Shown piece by piece: positions 53,045-60,068 of a DNA stretch of 64,000 bases. This DNA is from Hallerella sp964397425. Lineage in GTDB: Bacteria > Fibrobacterota > Fibrobacteria > Fibrobacterales > Fibrobacteraceae. Where the stretch lies: the NCBI GenBank assembly GCA_964397425.1, contig CAYNID010000001.1, positions 372,001 through 436,000 on the forward strand. The letters run 5' to 3'. Position 1 is the first letter of the stretch, and the number at the start of each line of letters is the position of its first letter. The notes beneath the pieces are model-generated. The model saw only the letters and a list, made by a program, of their open reading frames with translations, made no database searches and had not been told where the DNA came from. The translations under genes and the position numbers were made by a program.

Positions 53045-53050
53045 TATTTT
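53045..53050 (+). promoter_or_regulatory. Candidate -10 element (CTATTTT) of the lipoprotein/PEGA operon
   Basis: GTCTATTTT is followed by exactly 6 nt and the ATG at 53057, the same spacing as at ftsX and the TIGR02147 gene. No Shine-Dalgarno can fit. Confidence 0.45.
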
Positions 53051-53056
53051 ACAACT

Positions 53057-53743
53057 ATGCCCGCCGTCAAGAAAACAACGGATTTTTTCAAAAACCAACG
53101 TCAATCCGTTTGGAAAATTTTATCGGCATTTCTCCCATTTTTTCTTTTCGCCTGTCTCGAAACGCCGGATTCTCCGGAAATTTTCAATCGGACTCCGGCT
53201 GTTTCCATTTGCGCCGTTCAACGAGACTCCACCTGTGTTCAGCCACTGCAAGTTTCGCCGTCCGATTCTTTTCTGCTTGACGCGCACGTATCCGAATTCA
53301 AGGACGATTTGAAATTCCAATGGGTTCAAGCGCCTAAAAAAGTTTTATCGGAAACGCCTCGATTTGCAACGGAATCCTCTTGTGTTCCCGATTCGCTGTT
53401 GATTTTTGACACCATGGGAAACCGCCTTTCCTTTCCGGTTTCTTTCCTTTTTGACAGCGCGCCAATCTTGGACTCGCTAACTGTTCCCGCCGAAGGCGAT
53501 ACGCTCCGGGGAAGCGCGACGGAAGCGTTCTTTTTCTCTTATTCCGCATCGGACGTGGATGAAGACTCTCTTTTTTATACCGTCGTGTTTGACAGCCTGG
53601 AATTTTTTGCCGGGACGCTGACCGAAATTTTTCAATCCGGATTTATTCCCGGATGGCATTCGTTCCGCATTTTTGTCAAAGACAGCTACGGATTGGCTGA
53701 TTCTTCGGAAGTTATCCGTTTTTTCGTCGAGGATGAAAAATGA
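53057..53743 (+). CDS. Lipoprotein A of a five-gene uncharacterised operon
   Basis: A 228-residue lipoprotein. Its signal is unusual: about 20 polar, basic residues (MPAVKKTTDFFKNQRQSVWK) precede the hydrophobic stretch and lipobox LFAC. The mature part is beta-rich and holds one Ig/cadherin-like domain (about 125-228: FFFSYSASDVDEDSLFYTVV, then GWHSFRIFVKDSYGLADSSE) as in domains that end with DxxGLxDS. The start is ATG 53057; the longer open frame begins inside nth. Its stop overlaps the next start (ATGA). No function is known. Confidence 0.75.
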   Translation: MPAVKKTTDFFKNQRQSVWKILSAFLPFFLFACLETPDSPEIFNRTPAVSICAVQRDSTCVQPLQVSPSDSFLLDAHVSEFKDDLKFQWVQAPKKVLSETPRFATESSCVPDSLLIFDTMGNRLSFPVSFLFDSAPILDSLTVPAEGDTLRGSATEAFFFSYSASDVDEDSLFYTVVFDSLEFFAGTLTEIFQSGFIPGWHSFRIFVKDSYGLADSSEVIRFFVEDEK

Positions 53744-55281
53744 AAAAAGTCCTCCTGTCTTTTTGCTTTTTGATATTCTTCGCCTGCTCCGGGGAAAGCG
53801 TTTCCTTTGACCGTGATGATGCCGAAACGGTCACTGTCGAAGCGTACATGATGCGAATCGGAGATTCTGCCAAAACGCGTCTTAAGGCGGACACTTTGCT
53901 ACCGACAGACAGCGTCATTTTTATTTCAGCGATTGAACCGTCTCGGTCCATCCGCATTTCGGAATTTTATTGGCAAATTGATTCGGGGAAAACGCATTCG
54001 GAATTTTCGCACCGGACTCAAATTACAGAACCGGGAAAGCATTTAATCCGGTTCACATTGTTGGACCGTTTCGCGGACACCCTCCAAGACAGCGTCACCC
54101 TTTGGATAGCTCCGGAACCGGTTTTGGATACAATCGCACTGATTCCCCGCGACGGTTCAAGTGGAATTTCTCCCAGTTCTCCGATTTCTTTCGCCTGGAA
54201 AGCTTCCGTCAAAAATCCCCTTGCCGATACACGGTTTTCATTTTCCCTGAAATGCGGCAGCCTTCTCTTGGCCGACACCCTTTTGACATCGCCACAATTT
54301 ACCTTTGACAAAAAACTTCCCCCACTCCGCAATTGTTCCTGGAGCGTTTTTGCCAAAGACGATTTTGGAAACGCATCACGGCAAACCATTCGAGCTTCTT
54401 TTTTGACAAAATCGGAAGATGCCGAATCGGCGGTGGGCGCCGCGTTTGCGAAAATCCAGATTCCCTCGCCGGAAATTTTTGATTCCCTGAAAATAACCTT
54501 GTTGAATTCCGATGGGGATATTGTCGACGAGCCTCCTGTTTTCGTCGACATGGACAGCTTGAATCTTTTCGTGGGAGGCCTTTCCCGTGCGGATTACAAG
54601 ATTTTCGTTGTCAACACGGCATTCCCCGATTACGCTAGCGATACCATCCCTTTTTCCATTCAGACGGGGAAAATTGTAGACCTCGGCCCTATTTTTGTTC
54701 TTGACACCGTGTCTCCGAAAATTTCTTGTACACTTTGCCGGACAGATTCTATTCCCTGGCAAGATACGCTTCTCTTCTTTTTGGAAGAAGGCGGAAGACC
54801 CATTCACAAGGCCAATATCCGCGTCGTTTTCGATGGAAAGGAACGGAATGATTTGGAGCTTTCCAATGATACAATCCGGATTTTCTTGGATAGTTCACAA
54901 AAATCTTTTCTCTGGCATCCGCTGACCATTTCTGTCGTTGACAGGGCGGGGAACCGATTTGACGAAAGCGTTTTTGTTTCTCCGGGAAAATCTTGCGTAG
55001 AAACTCTTTCCGAAGCGCAAATTCGAGTGGATTCTTCCATTCAAATTCCCATCAAAAATGTTTGCCCCAACCTGACTCCAAAACGTTTTTTCTGGGATAT
55101 CGATGACGATGGCCATTGGGAAGGCGAAGCCATTTCTCTTGGCGAGGATTCTGTCCAAAAAACATTTTCGGGAACGCTTTTTCGCCGGTATTCGAATTGG
55201 ATTCGCGTACGCATTCTCTATGACAGCGGCGCAGAATACGAAGCGGCGTTCTTCTTATTCGTTCAAGGAGTTTCCGGATGA
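53740..55281 (+). CDS. Lipoprotein B of the uncharacterised operon (Ig-like domains)
   Basis: A 513-residue lipoprotein with lipobox IFFAC. Domains in order: a PKD-like sandwich (about 25-125, ending HLIRFTLLDRFADTLQDSVT), a fibronectin-like domain (about 130-225, FAWKASVKNPLADTRFSFSL and WSVFAKDDFGNASRQ), a carboxypeptidase-regulatory-like domain (about 235-325) and a further Ig-like domain (FLWHPLTISVVDRAGNRFDE), then a C-terminal repeat of the first type. It shares this layout with lipoprotein C, so the two are probably paralogues. ATGA overlaps with both neighbours. Function unknown; surface or periplasmic scaffold is inferred. Confidence 0.77.
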   Translation: MKKVLLSFCFLIFFACSGESVSFDRDDAETVTVEAYMMRIGDSAKTRLKADTLLPTDSVIFISAIEPSRSIRISEFYWQIDSGKTHSEFSHRTQITEPGKHLIRFTLLDRFADTLQDSVTLWIAPEPVLDTIALIPRDGSSGISPSSPISFAWKASVKNPLADTRFSFSLKCGSLLLADTLLTSPQFTFDKKLPPLRNCSWSVFAKDDFGNASRQTIRASFLTKSEDAESAVGAAFAKIQIPSPEIFDSLKITLLNSDGDIVDEPPVFVDMDSLNLFVGGLSRADYKIFVVNTAFPDYASDTIPFSIQTGKIVDLGPIFVLDTVSPKISCTLCRTDSIPWQDTLLFFLEEGGRPIHKANIRVVFDGKERNDLELSNDTIRIFLDSSQKSFLWHPLTISVVDRAGNRFDESVFVSPGKSCVETLSEAQIRVDSSIQIPIKNVCPNLTPKRFFWDIDDDGHWEGEAISLGEDSVQKTFSGTLFRRYSNWIRVRILYDSGAEYEAAFFLFVQGVSG

Positions 55282-56627
55282 AGTTCGGCTTATTCCTTTT
55301 GATTTTGTTGTGGTTCATTGGATGCGGAAACGATTCCCGATTTGATTCGGGAGATGTTCCCCGGTTAAACGCGTTTATCCATTTTGTTCCTGAACAACAA
55401 TTCGGCTCTTCGCCGCTTCTTTTTGCAAGCGTCCGCAACAAAGCGATAGCCCAGGGGGAATCTGGAAAATTTTCCGCTGAAATCCGTGTTGGCGGAGAGA
55501 GCGTTCCCGATGACCGCGTGTCGGAATTTGTATTGAATTTCAGTTGGGAAATTCAGGGAAAACGTTTTGCCTCTTCATCGGTCACGCAACATTTTCCAGA
55601 TTCGGGAATTTTTGATGCCGTTCTGCATACCGTCGATTTTTTCGGAGATACTCTCCACGACACTCTCAGCCTTTACGTCACAACGCCCCTTTCCATTGCA
55701 GCTGTTTTTCCCGAAGACAATGACAATTCCATCGATCCGTTTGATTCGGCGGGAGTTCTTTTCCGTGTAGAAACGTCTGGAGTCAATTCTTGGCAAAGCG
55801 CTCTTTGTAGCCTTTATATTTCGATGGAAAAATCTTCGGTATGGGATTCGCCTTTGGACGAAATTCCATGCAACGGAACCTTTTCTCTCCGGGGTCCCCT
55901 GTCTCGAAACGATACCGCTTTCTTTTCGGACACTTCGTATTCCCTCTATTGGGCGGTCAAAGCGATTGTTCCCGATTCAGAAATGCCTTTTGACCGGGAT
56001 TCTTCTGCCGTCCGAACCATTTCAACTGCGCTGATGGGGACGGACTATTCCACGCTCCTCGTTCCCATCCGTTACAGATTTTTACCTTCAGGAACGCACC
56101 CAGAAGGCGTTGTCTTTTTGATAAACGCCGCCGGTGACACTTTGGATTCGACGGTTTTCCACCAAAATCCTGCAACGATCCGTTTTTCGAATTTGAATGC
56201 GGGAACTTTCCGCATTTCGGTTCAAGAAAAACACCTTGTGGAATACGGCTCCCTTTTGAGGGAGGTTGATTTGCGCGCGTCTACATTTTCCGTTTTGGAC
56301 ACGTTGCTGCTGAATGATTCCATTTCTCCCAATCGGGTTGCCGCTTCGGCGAAAACGGCTCTTTCTGATTCGGTCCGATTTTTTCTTTACGATGGAGGTT
56401 CTGGCGTTTCTGAACAGTCCATTTTAGTGCTTCAAGATAGAGATACGCTGGAATACACGCTCAATGGAGACGTGTTGAGTTTTTCGCCGACTTGTTCCTT
56501 TATATGTAATGTTTCTGTTTTTTTGCGGGATTTCGCCGGGAATGCCGCCGTTCCTGTTCAATGGATGATTTTAACTGATGGCGACAGTCTCGAGATTCGG
56601 GGACCATTCAATCCGGAGGAACGATGA
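55278..56627 (+). CDS. Lipoprotein C of the uncharacterised operon (paralogue of B)
   Basis: A 449-residue lipoprotein with lipobox WFIGC (C17). It repeats the B layout: PKD-like part (NFSWEIQGKRFASSSVTQHF ... DFFGDTLHDTLSLYV), fibronectin-like part with YSLYWAVKAIVPDSEMPF, regulatory-like part (EGVVFLINAAGDTLDSTVFH) and a last Ig-like domain ending FLRDFAGNAAVPVQWM. No catalytic motif was recognised. ATGA overlap with lipoprotein B upstream and with the first PEGA gene downstream. Confidence 0.77.
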   Translation: MKFGLFLLILLWFIGCGNDSRFDSGDVPRLNAFIHFVPEQQFGSSPLLFASVRNKAIAQGESGKFSAEIRVGGESVPDDRVSEFVLNFSWEIQGKRFASSSVTQHFPDSGIFDAVLHTVDFFGDTLHDTLSLYVTTPLSIAAVFPEDNDNSIDPFDSAGVLFRVETSGVNSWQSALCSLYISMEKSSVWDSPLDEIPCNGTFSLRGPLSRNDTAFFSDTSYSLYWAVKAIVPDSEMPFDRDSSAVRTISTALMGTDYSTLLVPIRYRFLPSGTHPEGVVFLINAAGDTLDSTVFHQNPATIRFSNLNAGTFRISVQEKHLVEYGSLLREVDLRASTFSVLDTLLLNDSISPNRVAASAKTALSDSVRFFLYDGGSGVSEQSILVLQDRDTLEYTLNGDVLSFSPTCSFICNVSVFLRDFAGNAAVPVQWMILTDGDSLEIRGPFNPEER

Positions 56628-57244
56628 AGTTTTTACTCTGGATTCTGACTCTTTGTCCTCTCCTTTTTGCGGGAGAGTCCGCCTCAAAGACATTGCGCAT
56701 TTCCACTTGGCCATCCGAGGCGGAAATTTACATTGGCGAAAGACCTGAATCTTTTGTGCGGAAATCCAGGCTCGTTACACCGCAAGAAATTTCCGTTTCA
56801 GATTCGGATTCTTTGATCCGAGCCACCTTTTTCAAACCCGGATTCGCTGACACGACAATTGACATTCGACTTTCGGCGCCCGGTAAAAACTTTGTTTGGA
56901 TTGAACTTGCTGAGGAATCCGACTTAGATAAAATGGAATGGCAAAAGTCCATTTTGCAGGAACGCGAAAAAAAATGGACGGGGAAAATCCTCTTCTTTTC
57001 GGGAATACTCCCATTGGCGCTGTCTGGAACCTTCGCTGGCCTTGCCGAATGGAACTTTCACAAAGCGGATGAAGCGAAGGAAAGTTTGGAACACAGCGTC
57101 ATTCAAGACGGAGAGCGTTTTCGAAAATGGGAAAATGACTTTCACGATAAAAAGGAAAGCGGAAAAAACTTCCGCACCGCGGCCATCGTTTCGTTGGGCG
57201 TCGGTGCGCTCCTTTGGACCTTTGCCGCCATCTTCACTTTTTAG
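56624..57244 (+). CDS. PEGA-domain membrane protein D of the uncharacterised operon
   Basis: A 206-residue protein: signal peptide (LTLCPLLFA|GES), one PEGA-type domain (about 22-100: LRISTWPSEAEIYIGERPES, the P-x-x-A-x-[VI]-Y-[IV]-G pattern; ATFFKPGFADTTIDIRLSAP), then a module of two membrane helices (ILFFSGILPLALSGTFAGLA and AAIVSLGVGALLWTFAAIFT) separated by about 45 charged residues. The same helix-loop-helix ending occurs in gene E. Function unknown; possibly tethers the lipoproteins to a membrane. Confidence 0.75.
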   Translation: MKFLLWILTLCPLLFAGESASKTLRISTWPSEAEIYIGERPESFVRKSRLVTPQEISVSDSDSLIRATFFKPGFADTTIDIRLSAPGKNFVWIELAEESDLDKMEWQKSILQEREKKWTGKILFFSGILPLALSGTFAGLAEWNFHKADEAKESLEHSVIQDGERFRKWENDFHDKKESGKNFRTAAIVSLGVGALLWTFAAIFTF

Positions 57245-57255
57245 GGAATCCAAGC

Positions 57256-58776
57256 ATGAAAAAACTGTTTAGCATTTTCTTTTTTTGCGCCGCATTGGTT
57301 TGGGCTTACGATTCCCAAAAAGGCGTTCCCGTTTCGATTCGGCTGGTTACGGGAAGCGTCCAAAAGGCGGAATATTTGGGAAGTTCGGGCGATACGTTGT
57401 TCTTGGGAGGTTTTATCGCCGACACGTTCACCGTAGTGAAAATCATCAAAGACCGCGTTTCGGAATGGCGGGATTCCGCCGGAAACAGCATCACCTTTTC
57501 TTTGGCAGATTCCTTGCTGAATGTGAAGCAAAAAGTCTCTCCACCAGATTCGTCTCGTGCCGATTCAAGTTCCTCTCCACGGCAACTGAATCTTTCTAGG
57601 AAATCGTTGCTGTTTCCCGTTATGCGCCGTCCAATCGATTCCGCTTTGGCCGAACGCATCCGCGATTGGATTTATCCCATTTTGAAAGAATCCGGAGAAC
57701 GCCCCGAACAAATTTCCACGGAAGATTTTCCCCAATGTAAAGATTCTCCCTGCATTTTGCAAGAAGCGGAAAAGTTGGGAGCGAAATCCCTTTGGACAAG
57801 CGAAATCCGGCCTGCTTCCCATCAAGACAGTTTAGACATTTTCTTGAATTGCTACTCGCTTTCCCAACAAAAAATTCAAACGGAACAAGTGCGCGTTTCT
57901 GCCAAAAACGCAACCGGCGAATTACTGTCCGACAACCGTTTCTTGAATTGGATTCAAAAACTGCTGGGCACATACAAAGAGCCGGAATCCAAATCAACAA
58001 AAAGCGTCATCCATGTAGAAACGGATCCCGAAGGGGCCATCCTTTCGAGGAAAGGTGAACACGCCATTTGCCAAACTCCTTGTACATTCGCCGTCGCCGA
58101 TACGGGAAAGCTGGAATTCGAAGCCTTTTGGAGCGTTGAAAAAACGCTTTGGGCAAACAAAGCGACTCTCCGACCAATTCCCGGAGATACGGCGAAAATC
58201 CATTTAAGGCTCAAACGGGTTCGTCCGGAAGTGGAAATTCGCACAGTCCCAGCCGGAGCCAAAATATTCGACGATGCGGAAATTACGCCCCGCAGCCGTC
58301 CCGTTGGGAAAACGCCTCAAAAAATCCACCCCATAGAACCCGGTATAATGGAACTGCACCTTTGGAAAGATGGATTCCGGGATTCCACCATTCAGTTTCA
58401 AACCTATGCGACGGAAAAAACAGTCATTGAAATTCAACTGGATTCCATCCGAACTCCCGAAGAGCGCCAAGCGCAAAATGTTTTCCATTCCATCCAAAAA
58501 CGTCTTTTTTGGGGACACGTGGCATTGGGAACGGCGATTGCTCCTGCTATCGCCGGGGGAATCCTTTTATTCCTTTCCGAAAGGGACCGTGATAAGGCGC
58601 GGGATTTGAAAAACGAACTTTCGATGCCAAGTTCAGGAAATGGCGCAGAATTTAACCGTCTGGTCAAAAAAAATCACAAATACGCGGACCGCTCCCAAGT
58701 TGAACGCTACTCTGGAATCGGATTTTTGGTCTTGGCTGGCGGACTTTTCGCCACGGGAATCGTTCTGTCTTTCTGA
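57256..58776 (+). CDS. TolB-like/PEGA membrane protein E of the uncharacterised operon
   Basis: A 506-residue protein with a signal peptide (CAALVWA|YDSQ). Residues about 115-235 hold a TolB/CsgG-like segment with the telling CKDSPCILQEAEKLGAKSLW (the CxxxxCxxExxxxLGA pattern). Two PEGA-type repeats follow (about 255-325, HVETDPEGAILSRKGEHA; about 330-410, VEIRTVPAGAKIFDDAEIT). It ends with two membrane helices around a charged loop, like gene D. ATG 57256 is 11 bp after the gene D stop, with AGGGAA upstream. It closes the operon; the TIGR02147 gene follows 80 bp later with its own start signal. Confidence 0.75.
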   Translation: MKKLFSIFFFCAALVWAYDSQKGVPVSIRLVTGSVQKAEYLGSSGDTLFLGGFIADTFTVVKIIKDRVSEWRDSAGNSITFSLADSLLNVKQKVSPPDSSRADSSSSPRQLNLSRKSLLFPVMRRPIDSALAERIRDWIYPILKESGERPEQISTEDFPQCKDSPCILQEAEKLGAKSLWTSEIRPASHQDSLDIFLNCYSLSQQKIQTEQVRVSAKNATGELLSDNRFLNWIQKLLGTYKEPESKSTKSVIHVETDPEGAILSRKGEHAICQTPCTFAVADTGKLEFEAFWSVEKTLWANKATLRPIPGDTAKIHLRLKRVRPEVEIRTVPAGAKIFDDAEITPRSRPVGKTPQKIHPIEPGIMELHLWKDGFRDSTIQFQTYATEKTVIEIQLDSIRTPEERQAQNVFHSIQKRLFWGHVALGTAIAPAIAGGILLFLSERDRDKARDLKNELSMPSSGNGAEFNRLVKKNHKYADRSQVERYSGIGFLVLAGGLFATGIVLSF

Positions 58777-58844
58777 CTTTTACCTGCGTTGTTCCTGGAC
58801 AACGCAAAAATACGCGAAAAATTTTCTTCACCCTTTGTTTTATC

Positions 58845-58850
58845 TACATT
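58845..58850 (+). promoter_or_regulatory. Candidate -10 element (CTACATT) of the TIGR02147 gene
   Basis: ATCTACATT is followed by exactly 6 nt and the ATG at 58857, with no Shine-Dalgarno. Confidence 0.45.
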
Positions 58851-58856
58851 CTTAAT

Positions 58857-59708
58857 ATGGCAGAGAAAACGGAACATCGCAAAATTTTTGAATATCTGGA
58901 CTACAGAGAATTTTTGCGTGACTATTACCAGTCCAAAAAAGCGAAGAATCCAGCTTTTTCTCTCCGCGCGTTTTCTGACAAAATTGGATTCAAGGCTAAG
59001 GATTTCATCAGCCGGGTGATGCAGGGAAACAAAAACCTCTCTGCGCAGAGCATTCAAAAGATTTCAACGGGGCTGAAATTCGGCAAACGGGAATCCGCAT
59101 TCTTTGAAGATTTGGTCTGGTTCAACCAATCCGAGACCATGGAAGAGAAGAACCGTTGGTTTGAAAAAATGCAAAACGAGCTGAAAATAGTCCGCTTTGC
59201 AGAAGGACAGCACCAGCTGGCCTTTTACCAATATCAGGTCTATTCCCATTGGCGGCATCTTGTCATCCGTTCGCTCATCGGCATGTACGGATTTCAAGGT
59301 GATTTTGAAAAATTGGCAAAATCCGTCCATCCCAAAATTTCTGTTGAAGAGGCGAAGGAATCGGTTGAACTTCTTGAAAAATGCAACTTGATTCAACAAA
59401 AAGAAGATGGCTCTTATGAATTGGTGAACAAGGACATTACCACGGGCGACAGGACGTCGCGAATCGCGTTGCGCGGTTTTCACCAACGTTGCCTGGCCCT
59501 TGGCGCCGAATCCATTGACAGGGACCCTCCGAATACGCGCAACATTTCTGGACTCACCTTGGGGATTTCTCAAGAAGGATACGAAAAAATCGTAGAGCGG
59601 CTCAGTGCGTTTCGCAAAGAAATAGCACAAATCGCCGATGAAGACAAATGCGCAGACAAAGTTTATCAAATGCAGCTGTTGCTTTTTCCCATCGGGGGAA
59701 AAATTTAA
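58857..59708 (+). CDS. TIGR02147-family protein (Fibrobacter paralogous family, putative regulator)
   Basis: A 283-residue soluble protein with the family's opening IFEYLDYREFLRDYYQSKKA and a Xre-like helix-turn-helix stretch (FSLRAFSDKIGFKAKDFISR, then VMQGNKNLSAQSIQKISTGL). The middle includes the family block YSHWRHLVIRSLIGMYGF and a C-terminal DUF4423-type region. The family is known mainly from Fibrobacter and Bdellovibrio-like genomes and is thought to be regulatory, without a proven role. Its position right after the lipoprotein/PEGA operon makes it a candidate regulator of that operon, by position only. Confidence 0.88.
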   Translation: MAEKTEHRKIFEYLDYREFLRDYYQSKKAKNPAFSLRAFSDKIGFKAKDFISRVMQGNKNLSAQSIQKISTGLKFGKRESAFFEDLVWFNQSETMEEKNRWFEKMQNELKIVRFAEGQHQLAFYQYQVYSHWRHLVIRSLIGMYGFQGDFEKLAKSVHPKISVEEAKESVELLEKCNLIQQKEDGSYELVNKDITTGDRTSRIALRGFHQRCLALGAESIDRDPPNTRNISGLTLGISQEGYEKIVERLSAFRKEIAQIADEDKCADKVYQMQLLLFPIGGKI

Positions 59709-60011
59709 ACGGATTTCCCTCCAGCTGTTCCATTTTGCCGTTGCGCAGCGAAGCCCGTTGCCGTGGAAATTCCATGATGCGGATTCCTTTTTGCCAAAAC
59801 GGCTCGCCTTTGCGCTTAAAATCGTGTAAAATTCGCCTATTTGCAGAAAAGGATTTTCGTTTGAAATCCCAATCAATTCTACGCTTTCCACGCCACCGTT
59901 TTAATTTCGCATTTTGAATTTTCAATTCTTCATCATTTTAAAACGGCGACATTTTAAGCTCGTCAAATTCTTTCCGTTTTAAGCACGGCGTTCTCCTTGC
60001 TCAGGTTCCGC
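59709..60011. other. Gene-free stretch between TIGR02147 gene and GH8 terminator
   Basis: About 300 bases with no supported gene. Short open frames on both strands lack signals and family-like sequence. The part at 59850-59990 is A/T-rich with short inverted repeats such as CCGTTTTAA and TTAAAACGG. I see no RNA gene or promoter that I can support. Confidence 0.5.
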
Positions 60012-60041
60012 AAAAAAAAGGTCTCCACCGAAGCGAAGACC
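60012..60041 (-). terminator. Intrinsic terminator of the GH8 gene
   Basis: On the minus strand GGTCTTCGC-TTCG-GTGGAGACC, a 9-bp stem (two G.U) with a UUCG loop, is followed by eight T residues, 28 bp after the GH8 stop. Confidence 0.9.
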
Positions 60042-60068
60042 CTTTTCTCTCTCTTGCGAAAGTAAAAC

